Source: Gorsachius magnificus (taxonomy: Eukaryota; Chordata; Aves; Pelecaniformes; Ardeidae). From it: a stretch of 64,000 bases of DNA. Below, piece after piece: positions 11,101-22,692 of this stretch (within the stretch, counting starts at the first letter, position 1; every line of letters begins with the position of its first letter). The stretch spans positions 117,202,837 through 117,266,836 of the forward strand of contig CM067083.1 of assembly GCA_034008185.1 (NCBI GenBank). The letters run 5' to 3'. The position numbers and the translations under genes are program-made. The notes under the pieces were generated by a model. It made no database searches. It saw only the letters and a program-made list of their open reading frames with translations, and had not been told where the DNA came from.

Positions 11101-14100
11101 CTATAGCCTGAAAAATACATTTCTTCTCTGATTTGTAGAAGTCAATTATTCCCTTTGGGATCTTAGGCCATGCACAAGTGCCTATAAAATATTTTTTCTG
11201 CTTTGCTTTGCAAAATGCATTTTCCCCATTGGGGCTCTTAAATACTGGTTCTAGGAATCAGGTAGATGCTGTCCTTCAAAACTCCATTGTTTCTGGCCCA
11301 ACCATAACCTCATTTTTACCTCTTCTCCCCCAGCACTGCAGGGCAGCAGGCAGTTACACAAGAAAGCTGTTTCAGTGGCCTGCAAATCCGCCAAAAGAAC
11401 CATTGCAAGATTTCATTCTGTGAGGGAGGAACCATAGATTTTTGTGACTTGGTAATGACAGAGTCTCCAGGAGTGGAGAAGTTCAGCATCAATGTGAGGA
11501 AAAGGAGACTCTCTATTCCAGCAGCTGGACAGGCAGATCCTGTGGTTTTCTCTGGCTTCTGACTCCCACGCTAATTAACAGAAATGGGCACCCCACAGGG
11601 TCTCCATAAATCCTGACCTGAATGGATAATCCGCTGCACAGACATTTGCAAATTAAGCCTTCAGACTCAGAGAGAAGACAGTCACATAGCGAAGTACATA
11701 AACAGTACCTATTTCTGAAGCAATGGGTGGAGCTGGTATTATTTACACAACTTTCTAACAATATGAATAACCTAAAAAATAAAATAGGCTGTGAAACAAA
11801 GTAGTGGATTCTACATCTTCTGATGTCTCCAAATAAAGAAAAGCTGTCATTCTGAAAGCTATACCTTAGACCAGAACAGGTTATTCGTCTCTTTACAGGG
11901 TTGACAAAGCCAAATTCCATGTCCTGCACTGTGCAGAAGGTCCAGGTAGACGGATTTGAAATCTCTTTTTCTATGAGTCTGGAAAAAGAGGTTTCCCATT
12001 TTTTTAACTCTTTTCAATATTTAATTCTTGTTTGCTTCTATCAAAAGAATATAAAGGCACTCTGAGGAAAAATGAGGGGGAAGAGAAATTGAAGGGTTTT
12101 TATTAAGGTGTTCTTACTTTTCTGTTGTGTGAGTGTTTTTAGCAGGAATCTCAGCAGTTATTCACAGAGACTTACAGGACAGACTGTATGTCCTGTCTGG
12201 TGCTTCTATAGGCAATGTAATTTTAAAAGAATTAGAAAGAAAGGAATATTTTAGAAATGAGCTCTTTCACTGTTATGTGTTTCTGCCCAAAGCTTGTACT
12301 GTGTGGCTGGGATACCTGCTGAATCCAACAGGAGAGCTGTGTGCATCAGAGAGCGCCCTGTTCACATCCATAACAACCCTCCTCTTTAGTTCAGTAGGGT
12401 GGGAGCTTTCCTAGCCATCCCTCAGCAGAACTGTTTTTCACCTTCTCTCCTTGCATTTGGCCCTATGAAGAGGAGAGAGAAAAGCAAATAAGGACTCATT
12501 TAAAAAAAAAGTTCTAACATCTAATATTTCAAAAACATCAGTAAGTAAAGTTTGGATGTATGCCTTGTTCAGGGCTGGAAAATTGTTGCTCCAGAGATTA
12601 AAGTGAAAAAGACTCAACATCTTAAAAGGCACATATATGAAATTCCCATCTCTCTAAAGCACAGTGACACTGTTACACAAATCATCAAATGCTTGGGAAA
12701 TGATAGTACCACTAGTAACGATAAAATTTAATTTGTCGGTGATCAAAAGTCTCCACATACTTAATTCTACAGTTATGTCTCTAAGGCAATGGACACGCCA
12801 AAAAAAAAATCTCACAAGGGCTAAATCCTTAATGAATCAAACTGAATTACTCCAGGAATTAATTTGGCTGAGAAAACACTATCCACACCGGGATTTTCAA
12901 AAAGATCTGTCAAAAATTACGATGCTGAGATCTTACTTAAGCACCCTAAGAAAAGCCTGAAAATTCAAAAATATTTGTTTATTCCCAGGCAGGATTTCAG
13001 CATTTCATTAAAAATAATAGCCATTTAAATAGAATTCCTATTGCATGACAGACATTTTAAGTTATACAACTTAAACATCTAGAAGTTTAAAGGAAGAAAA
13101 TGTCAGCAGGAAAGTGTTGCCTTGAAGACTGGCCAGGAAGCATATATCAGATGCATTTGGTAACATTTCTGTCTAGGTTTATTAGGTTTATATTCAGGGG
13201 TTTTGCAACAATTGCTTTCATTTAAGGTTTCTGGCCATTAGGGACTCTTACAATACCTGTTGAAAAAGAAACAAGTTGTCCCTTTTTAGTCCGAAGTAAG
13301 AAAAGAGGAATAGGTGTCACTACCACCCAGCAGAAAAAGCAAACAGCTGAAAGGTGACAGAGCCTTTTTCCAGCGGCTTCTTCAACATTTAGCAGGTTCT
13401 CCACACTTGCCTGAGACTTCTTTCAGTAAGTTTTCAATCTTTTTACCCAGTAATCTTCTGTCCAGTTTGTTCTCCGGTGTTTCCCAGACACTAACTTTTA
13501 TCCACACCAGACATCCTTGTACCATCTGTATATTCTTCCCGCTGCTCAGAACAGTCTCCACGTTCCTCATCGACCACCCTCTGAACAGTTGCACGGTTAC
13601 TCCTCACCTCCACCGGCTGTAGCCAGTATTTTCAGCTTGGAGTATGCATAAGTGTGTGTGAATATGCACGTTCATTTAGTAAATCGCATACTTCACTCAC
13701 GGCAAGACACAAAACGTGGCATGTCTGCTACTCACAGATCCAATGCTGCTCTGTGCTGACTATACAGTTGGGTATATGGTTGCTCCTGAGATAAAAAGAA
13801 GCGCTCCTGCCCCTTGCTGGACTTCACTGCTGTGACTTAATTCTGGCAGCCTGCTATAGTTCATTCCTTGCTTGCTTGCACGCATTTTTACCTTTTGTTT
13901 TCCCTTTTAGTCATTGTTTTAAAAGTAGACTACTGAACAGTTCTACCCCAAACTCTTCAGACACAGATCTTTATTTCCTTTGAATACAAGGCAGAAGACC
14001 CAACAGTGAGATTTGAACGGTGCCTATCAAAAACTTCCTTCCTGTATTTGTCAGCTCACTAAGGGTGCCAAAATGAGTTTCTGAATTTTGTAAGGAAATG

Positions 14101-15335
14101 TTTATCTTGGTTCTTCTCCCATCCAAGTAGAGAACAAGCCTAAAACTTCTCAACATCTCTGGAAAGGTGCATTCAGCATGACATGTCCAAGTGATCAGTG
14201 AAAGCCATATGCTTTTTAATTAGATTTCCTAACTAAGCTGCTCTGTCAAAAGTATTGCTCTTACAATTTTAAGACCAAAGCAGTCCAGACAGAAGCTCAG
14301 GGCTGGCAATCACAAAACCGTACCACAAACAAATTTGTAATAATATAGGTCTATTGATGGGCACCTGGTCACCTTACACCAACTAAAAATATGTTCTGCA
14401 GCTTTAACCATAAACACTTGAACAATCCCTTTGAACAGCAATGTGTTATCAATAACACCACAGTTGGAAGCAGAGATGTCAGTGGATTTTATGAGTAACA
14501 CTTCAGTCTGGGCCATGCTGGTGACATTGTACCTTCTGCTTCCTAACTCCGGGTAGTCAAGAGAGTCATATATATTACGTTATGTTCACACATCCACTGG
14601 AAGATCAGAAACTCTTGAGTACCTCCTTAATACCAGTTTTCCTGATGCAACAGTCATAGCAATGTTACCAAAAGAGATTATCACTGTTTCACTCTGCTGG
14701 TGACTGTCATGCAAAAGAAAATGGGTGAGTGACTGTGCGCTGCAGCTTGAGCTTCCACACTTTGCTGTTCAGCTGAGGATTTCTTAGGCAGGCAGCATTT
14801 AACTCTGTCCCTCTGGAAACCTAAAATGCTACAGTAACTCAGTCATGGAGCACACAGGTTTGGTTTAGCAGCCAACAGTGGAGCAGAGCCAGTCAAACAT
14901 CCTTGAGTCTCCACAGCAATGTGATTTATCCTAGACAAACCATACTCAGAATAAGTGATTTTGCAAATAATTTTTTAGAAAAATTCTGTTTCTGTTAGCA
15001 CAATTTAATAGCACAGATTTGCATATCCATTGTCTACTGGTCAATGAACTGATAACACAATTGTTATGTGACCAAATGGCTTCAAGAGAAGCATAAAGCT
15101 TTTCTATGTGAGCATCTAAGCCTCCACTACCAGTGATAGGATTTCCTAAGTGCCCTTGATGAATTAAATAGATTGGGGAACCTTTCTATTTTAAAGTCCT
15201 ATAAAAAAAGCAGCGAAAGCTTTTTGGATGTGTTCATCACTTTGCTAATGCCAGTAGGTACTGGCTCACTTATACTGATAGCTGTTAGAACCTATCTTAT
15301 CCAAAAGAGCTCATGACCCATGACCTGTAACATAC
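8132..15335. other. Noncoding DNA, no gene recognised
   Basis: About 7.2 kb without a recognised transposon or gene. It is GC-richer around 8.9-10.95 kb, where open frames overlap on both strands (for example 9655-9918 + and 9644-9961 -). A 138-codon minus-strand frame lies at 11513-11929 and a 98-codon plus-strand frame at 12664-12960. None shows a signal peptide, zinc finger, repeat or other motif I can name. Confidence 0.5.
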
Positions 15336-15484
15336 CATCCTGGTTTCGGCTGGGATAGAGTTAATTTTCTTCATAGTAGCTGGCATAGTGATGCAATTTT
15401 GGATTTAGTATGAGAATAATGTTGATAACACACTATGCTTTAGTTATTGGTAAGTAGTCCTTATGCTAGTCAAGGACTTTTCAG

Positions 15485-15513
15485 CTTCTCATGCTCCGTC
15501 AGTGCATGAGAAG
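15485..15513 (+). repeat. Perfect 10-bp inverted repeat inside the LTR
   Basis: The left arm CTTCTCATGC (15485-15494) and right arm GCATGAGAAG (15504-15513) are exact reverse complements around a 9-base loop. It lies about 70 bp upstream of the TATA box, in the presumed U3 region. It could be a dyad-symmetric factor site or simply a family feature. Confidence 0.85.
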
Positions 15514-15583
15514 TTGGGAGGGAGCACAGTGAGGACAGTTGACCCCAACTGACCCCAGGGATATCCCACACCACATGACAGCA

Positions 15584-15589
15584 TATAAA
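15584..15589 (+). promoter_or_regulatory. TATA box of the solo LTR
   Basis: TATAAA follows a GC-moderate stretch with two GACCCCAACT/GACCCCAGGG half-repeats and precedes AGCTGGGGGAAG. Its position about 250 bp into the LTR fits a U3 promoter. Whether it is active now cannot be judged. Confidence 0.55.
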
Positions 15590-15901
15590 GCTGGGGGAAG
15601 AAGAAGGAAAGGAGGGACATTTGAGTGATGGCGTTTATCTCCCCAAGTCACCGTTACGCATGATGAAGTCCTGCTTTCCTGGAGATGGCTGAGCACCTGT
15701 CTGCCCATGGGAAGCGGTGAATGAATTCCTTATTTTTCTTTGCTTGCATGCACAGTTTTTGCTTTGCCTGTTAAACTGTCTTTATCTCAACCCCCAAGTT
15801 TTCTCATTTTTATTCTTCGATTTCTTTCCCCCATCCCACCAGGGTGGGGTGAGTGAGCAGCTGTGTGGTGCTTAGTTGCTGGATGGGGTTAAACCACAAC
15901 A

Positions 15902-18900
15902 CATATCAAAAGGAAATTAAGTCTCCTCATATGGGATTTGCTCTGAACAACTGTTGATTTTGCTGACAGGAATAATTTCCAACAAAGATGTGCTAAAAAG
16001 CAATCTGCAGATACATGTTAAGGGGAGAATATTGAGACAATCAAACCAATGTTTTATTTCATGGGCTTAGACCAGAAGAAAGCAACATGTGGCTCTTGAG
16101 CCATATGCACCTCTTGAGCTGTTCAAGTAAGGTTTCCATGCCAGGGCTAAATAACATTGCAGGAAGAGAAGTAATGGGCCATGCTGGCACAGGGACTGTG
16201 GGTATAATCAGAGTCTCCTGCTAATAGCAAGTACCAAGCCAGAAGGGACTAATGAAGCTGATATCACTGGGTGACCTTGAAAGCCTATACACATAGCCCC
16301 ACCAATTCCCAAAATAGGATCCATGATGAGCCATTGTCATATCCCGTCTGTGAATTGCTCTTCAATCATCTCTCCCATTGATTCACCATGTGTCCTATGG
16401 TTTACAGCCATACAAAAACACACAGGATTGGCCACCCCATGCTACCCTGCAACCAGTATTTGATATTTTAAGTGTAGAAGCAGTTTTAAAAATCCATCTG
16501 TAACAAAGATAGATAATTACGTAAAATGCAAAAGCAAAAAAATCCTCTTCTACTTCCCAGTGTTGGAGTTTTGGAGCATGATGTTTGATTATCTTATATA
16601 ATTATTAACTGGAATTGATTTATGATTGCTTGGTAAACGTTTTTAATTTTAATTTCAAAAGGAGTTTAAATTTTTATGCCATCTGAAACTGTATTTTTAA
16701 ATTGTGAATATTCCTGAGATCAAAAGATTCTTAGCCATGAGAAGGGAATAATGGTACGCAGGGACTTAGGCAAATTATGACATTTATCATTACAAGTGAT
16801 ATTATTGAAGAGCTGCACCCACCCATGAGTTATCTGTTTTCTCTCATTAAAACAAACCTCATCAGAGACATAGTCCAATGCGTATATAGACCCAAATTAT
16901 GGTGAATTCTCTGTAAACAGGTGGAAAGGCAAGAGGGAGTGTACAAAAATTTTCACAACTCTTCATTTTAATGCAGGAGACAATTAAACTTCAGCAACTA
17001 AAAACAGATGAAAAATATCATAATACTACAACCCTTTCCTTAAGAAAATATCCATTCCTTGGAATCTGGCTTTTTTGTTTGTTGGTTTGGTTTTAAGTTC
17101 AAAAAAAGTTTATTTTCCAAGAATATTTGTTGGAATATATTTTAACAGGGTTGAAACATAACATTTTGGCTTTCAGTTTTTAAATAAAATAATGTTTCTG
17201 TTCTTATTATGTATTTTATTGTGAAGTGATGTAGCAATTTCTGCAAAAACAGGAGCAGAACGTAGTTACCTTGATGGGGAAAGAATGGCTTGACTAACCC
17301 AAAAATTGTTTTTTTCCCCAAATGTCACTTTAAGAAAGACTTCATGATTGTTGGCTTCAAAGACATTTCTAAAAAAACCAGGAATCTTCCAATAGCACAG
17401 AAATTCCACATTTCCACCATTTCTGGAGCCTGGTTAATAAGCACCGTTCCCTGCTACTCCCATTAGGAACAATAGCTTTGCAACACTTGTGTTACTCCTT
17501 GGTTCTCATACAGTCTGTACCTGATTATGTACAGATGGGGCTGCCCTGAATTCTCTTCACCCTGACCCATTCAGAGTCCTTTCTTAGGCATTAACTGCAA
17601 CACTGATGCTGTGCAGCCTTACAGTAAAGGATAATGATTTCAGGACTTCCAAACTGATTGACATTTCAATCCATGCAATAATTTTAAAAACCCAGTCAGC
17701 ATCAAGAAAGTAACTGAGGAGAATTTGTCTTTAAAATCGATCTTTTAAAATCTGGGGTACTTTCCCTAATATAATGAAATTTAAAAGAACAAAAATCCGA
17801 ATGCAAGCATCAAAAAAACTGCACAGCATCAGGGACGTATTTCCCAGAAAAATGTGCTTGTAATTTGTCTTTTGTGCAGCAGGGAGTTGCCATTGCCATG
17901 CTGTGGTCTCAGGTGTTCATGTGGTTCTGTACAGGCAGTTGCTTTTTGTGCTGTTGATCAAAAAGTTCCCATTGTGATGGCCCTCATTTTATCTACTCAG
18001 AGGAATTTATCATACACAGGATTTGGTGAGGCCCTGATCCTGGAATAAAGCCTGTGCAGACAAGCTGTTGAGGTCACACAGACCCCCTAGCAATTTCCTG
18101 CCCTTGCATAAAGTTGTGCTACACTTAGTGTAGCCTTTCTTGAGATTATGGGTGTACATCACACCTTGTCCAGTTGCTCTCAGATACCAAACCAGAGCTC
18201 TATGATTAGTTGCTCCTTGCTATAATTGGAAGAGAGACTCTGAAATATTATCATGAAGAACAAAAGGCACCAAGAATGGGGTATTGGTATGTTTTTCTAA
18301 AGAAACCTCACATCTCTAAAAAACATGGTTTGAAGTCCTGCTGGATAACAGAAGTTTGCCAGAGTTTCACCCAGGGTAAGATAATATGCACTTACACTGA
18401 ATGAAGTTCCAGGACTGTTGTTTGTGATGCCCTTCATCCAGCACTGTAATTTATAAGTGAATCAGCCTAAAATTTGGGAGGCCATTGGAAATTTCTAGCT
18501 ATATTATTACTCTAGAAATATTATATTTGGTACGATATGTTAGTATCACTAGATAGCCTGGGCAGACCAACCTGGCCCAGGTCTCATTGATTTTAATAAC
18601 ACTCTGCCATTTTACATTAGCTGAGCAACTGAGCCAGAGGCTGTGATTTTTCTCACATTTTTTTCTTTTTCTTAATAAACAACAGAGAAGGATGGTATCC
18701 TAGTTCTTCGCACAGAAGAGCAAAGCTGAGGGCTGTTAAGCATATTTCCTACAGAACAACAACCAAAGACCATGTGAAAAAAAAATGTGGCTGTTCCTGA
18801 CACATTTAGTAATGACATATTTTATCATAGCAGACATGGTATCATTTAAACATTGAAAAGCTATGATAATATTTATACTATGCTCAAGGTGCAGCAAGGG

Positions 18901-21900
18901 GCAATAAAACCATGATTAAAATGCAATAAAAACATAATTAAAAAACACTCTTGATAAAATTCAACAAATAAAACTAGTCACCAAAAGGGAAGGGAGGAAA
19001 AAGGATCAGATGAGGCTGGAACAGGCGATAATTGTGAGGTGTCTCAGAGACCGGGATATTCAAGGGAAAGAAAAAACAAAGAAACCCATCTTGACACTGA
19101 AGAGGAGGAAAGAAAATCTCTCCTTGAGCTCTCCTGACTAAAGGAGGTAGAGGCAGAGCTTAATAGGATAATTAAAAGTAGTGCTGCAGGGGGCACAGAT
19201 GTGAAGCCTTTAAACGGCGAGTGCAGCCAGCCTGCCAGCGCCCTGCAACAAGCACCCGCCATCCCCAGGGATGACTCTCACTTTTCTGCATATAGGAACC
19301 CCGCTGCACTCTAAGGAGGGGTCTGAGCTAGTTTTCCTCAGCAGCAATGGACATGCCCAGTGCTCGTACACAACTATGTTTGCACTGTGGTTTAGCCATG
19401 AGATTAATGAGGCATCTTTCTGGGTCTTTCAGGAGGTGCTTTCTAGGTAACACAGCCAAGTCACAGGTTTCCACTCCAGCCATGGGGCTAAGATCCTCTC
19501 CTTCTAAAATCCTCTGCAGAATACAACTCCTGCAACATCCTTCTTTTCTCTTGCCACAAACAGCTTTAGCTCACAGAATATAGTTAAGGTTGATGCAAAG
19601 ATCATTTTCACAGCCCCTCAGATTTATCCATGCACCATCCACTCCATTCTCCTGCATCCTGCTGATTTTTTCCTCCTTCACTATTGCATCCAATAACACC
19701 TAATTACATTTTCAAAGCCTTCTTGTCTCCTGGACATCATCTTAAAGTGACAAAATGTCTCTTTTGATCAGTTCGTCAAGACAGTCTCCATCATCTACTG
19801 GGGCTGGATTTTAGGCATGCTTGCTATTCTTTTCATGCTTAAGAGGAATTCCCTATGAATAGAGCTGTTTCATTACCTTCCTTTAAATCTGTGCTTATAA
19901 CTCTCCTTTGCTCTGATCCCTATGAAAACAGTTGCAATAATTCAGCTTCTCATATGCTAAAACCCTGTCTATGATGCTAACCAGCATTTTTTATTTTTTT
20001 TTTTTTTCTGCTCACTCATCCTTTACATTTCTCATCTGCTGTATGGCCTGTAAGCTTTGAGACAAAGACTTAATTTTGTTCTTTGTTTGTACAGCTCATA
20101 GTACAGTAACTGCTGGGTCTTTGTCTGGTCCAAGTCTAGATCTTCTAGGTATTACTGCAGCAGAAATCGTAATAACAGGAGCAATACTATATAAAGGAAA
20201 TCTACCCAGAGGTCAAAATTTAACCAAAATGTGTGCAACTGCATCTTCTGCCCTGTGCTTGGGGAACTGTTAGCAAAAGTCATAGTTTCTGGAAGGTAAT
20301 TGCAAAACTACCAGGAAATTCACCGTCAGAAAATTGTAGCCATTGGGGAAGTCTGTCCTTTAAGCCTATGACCACCATCTGTGAAGTAGAAAAAAAACCA
20401 GACTGACTAGTGGGATCAATTGGGCAGAGAAAGAAGTAAGACTTCTTGCATTAGTCTTATAAATAAGCCTCAAACAAGTCACCTGTGGTTCAAAGATTGG
20501 GGATGCTTCCCCATTAAACAGTCCATAAAATCCTGCAAAATTATCTGAATATCAAAAAGTACTCAATCCTGTAACATGTTAAATCTTCTAAACACAGTTC
20601 AATGGGCTATAAAACCTTGCTAAAAAGCATTCACTGACTTACAGAATTCAGCGTTACTGAAACTTCCCATTTTTCTCCAGCAGAAAAAAATACAATAGGG
20701 AGTTTTGAAATTTACAGTGGGATATGTCCTAGGCAGTAAGTGAGCAGAGTTTTTCTATACATTCACCCTGAAATGTAGGTAGCCTTTGATTGTATGTATA
20801 TGCTTTGATTATGTGTATATGTTCATACACATATTGATATTTTACTTATGGCAGTGGGTGCTTTACACATTTCAGGGTCAAGGCATCAACACCATTTCTT
20901 ATTTATTCTTCTCACCACTGTGGCATTACCAAGATCAGGTTATGCCTGTGAAACAGCTCCTGTAGTTTCCTTTCTGTGAAGTTAGTAAAAAGACAAACCA
21001 TTCTAGCTTTGATTTGTATTTGAACTATTTCATACAACTCTCTCACTCATAACATCCCTGTTTATCTTCAGTACACACTGGAGAGTGTGAAGCTAGATCC
21101 ATAGATTAAACATGCTATCCATCAGCTGCCTGTAGTTGCGGATAATTATTTCAACTGCCATTTAAAAAAAAAAAAATCAGAATGGTGCCAAATTGAAAAA
21201 TCTGTTCCTCACTTCTCCTGGTGCATGAGGTCCCTTGTTGGGTTATTGAAATTGCTAGGCTGTTCTCGTAGCCAAGGAAAAGAGAGAAGACAGATGGAGC
21301 CATGCATTTTTGTAAAAACTCTTAAGAACTGTCCTCGTGACAACCCCTTTTCTGTCTCCAAGGCAGTGGGTAAATCTTGTTATGTGTCCTGCTCTATACT
21401 AAAGATATTCCAAGCAATGCCTGACAATTCTGGCATGTTTTCTGTGGGGATTTACTTGTACTGCATCGTTAAGGAAAGATATTTTTCATATGATCAGCTC
21501 AATGCCCCCCCGAAATAAAACAAAAATCCAAATATTTATATACATACATACATACGTGCATGTATCTTATATATATCTAAATGATAATGTCCTGATGGAA
21601 GATTAAACTAAGTATTTATTTGAGAAAAGATGCCTGCATGTTAATTGTTGTGGTAATATATTTAAATTGTGCATGGGCTAAAAACCCTGAGGCAATGCAG
21701 ATCACTTTCTAATATGTCCCGGGTGTTAGAAATGCAATGCACTTAATTTCACACAGAAGCAAATCCCATTCAGAAGGCCTATACAAGAAGCAAGGCTGCT
21801 TCGACTCTGCATTTTAAATCATCTAAATATTTTCTTTTGCTTTGCCTCTGCTCAAAAGAAAAAAGTTGCCCAGTGTAAAGCCATTTCTGTCCTTTTTATT

Positions 21901-22149
21901 TTCAAGTTCATTTATTTTACTCTACCTTTCTGACTTCTTATTAACCTATTGTTCTACCTGCTCCCCAGTGTCTCAAAAATCTTAGTTTCCTCTGTATATG
22001 ACATTGATAACTCTCTAAATTTTTTGTGTGCGCAGGTATGAGTGCATGGGGAAAAACAACCTTTCACATACCCTGTCTCCATATCTAGAAAGATCACACA
22101 CACAGAGAGCTTTCAAGTCAATGCAAATGATGTATTACCATATTTTCAA
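15902..22149. other. Noncoding DNA, no gene recognised
   Basis: AT-rich sequence with small simple repeats, including a T run near 19.99 kb, an A run near 21.16 kb and TACA repeats near 21.54 kb. A minus-strand 72-codon frame at 19044-19262 has a hydrophobic stretch near its N-terminus. The tandem repeat at 20785-20832 is listed separately. Confidence 0.5.
20785..20832. repeat. 19-bp tandem duplication with an 8-bp dyad
   Basis: Copies at 20785-20803 and 20804-20822 share TTTGATT followed by a TATGTATATG-like segment. The second copy also contributes ATGTGTAT (20811-20818), which pairs perfectly with ATACACAT (20825-20832) across a 6-base loop. Confidence 0.75.
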
Positions 22150-22256
22150 TTTCTATAACACCTCTCATCAAGTGCTTTACAAATATCAGTGAATTCATAA
22201 CACTGATGAGAAGTAAAGAAATATGAATAACCTTTTGATAGATGGGCGAGGTTGTT
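22150..22256 (-). mobile_element. MIR/L2-type tail remnant, minus orientation
   Basis: CTATAACACCTCTCATCAAGTGCTTTACAAATATCAGTGAATT matches in order the 'ATAGCACCTTTCATC..GCTTTACAAATATTAATGAATT' block found at the reverse-oriented 3' end of CORE-SINEs and L2. A degenerate AATAACCTTTTGATAGATGGG follows, where the 'TTATCCCCATTTTACAGATGGGG' block is expected. The shared tail means SINE and L2 cannot be told apart here. Confidence 0.55.
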
Positions 22257-22454
22257 CAAGATGGCCTCTAAAAAAGAGATATTGAACATGCACAACTGTT
22301 TTTAGCTTCAAGAAGAAAATGGAAGATGTTCATCACCTTGGGAAAGAGGATTCAAATCCTTGGCCCTTTCTGTCTGATATTTAAGTGTCTGATTTTCTCC
22401 AGATCAAGTGCAATATAGGCTTGAAGTAGAAACCCCTGAAAAAGTTATTTGCCT

Positions 22455-22516
22455 ATGTTGTATAGAAGATTGGATGAGATGATCATAAAAGTGATCCAAA
22501 CTTAATGTCTATGAAC
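22455..22516 (+). mobile_element. Weak CR1 3'-end remnant
   Basis: AGAAGATTGGATGAGATGATCATAAAAGTGATCC followed by AATGTCTATGAAC resembles the decayed CR1 tail pattern of GGTTGGACTAGATGATCTT..., TTCCAACC and ATTCTATG. The upstream body is not recognisable, so this is a tentative call. Confidence 0.4.
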
Positions 22517-22660
22517 TTTGAAGATAGTGGCTTAGGTAATATTTCTGCAGCAAATCTTCAGTAGCATCAGGAATAGAGCCCATGTCCTCTGACTGCCATT
22601 ATTTTTGATGCTTTTATTACAAATTCATGCTTGTTCTTTTCAAATATTTCAAAAAGTCTT

Positions 22661-22692
22661 GAATTAATAAAACAAGGAATTGATAAAACAAG
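22661..22692 (+). repeat. 16-bp head-to-tail duplication
   Basis: GAATTAATAAAACAAG (22661-22676) is followed immediately by GAATTGATAAAACAAG (22677-22692), with one transition between copies. It looks like a recent local slippage duplication. Confidence 0.85.

Larger units (their letters stand above)
15336..15901 (+). mobile_element. Solo LTR of an avian endogenous retrovirus
   Basis: A 566-bp element begins near CCTGGTTTCGGCTGGGATAG, ends at GGTTAAACCACAACA, and matches in overall order an LTR family I recall as common in birds. Flanks CATAC (15331-15335) and CATAT (15902-15906) form a probable 5-bp target duplication with one transition. Under that boundary the expected 5' TG is mutated to CA; a start at 15341 (TGG) is the alternative. 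A TATAAA lies at 15584-15589, and a pyrimidine-rich segment with TTTATCTCAACCC sits in the downstream third. No gag, pol or env remnant or second LTR is visible nearby, so this is a solo LTR left by recombination. It has no coding capacity. Confidence 0.85.

Noticed and set aside
15499..15708. 69-codon minus frame inside the LTR
   Set aside because: It is antisense to a noncoding LTR and crosses its promoter, so it is a chance frame.
15902..22149. Internal retroviral sequence downstream of the LTR
   Set aside because: No gag, pol or env-like reading frame, primer-binding site or second LTR was found, so the LTR is solo.
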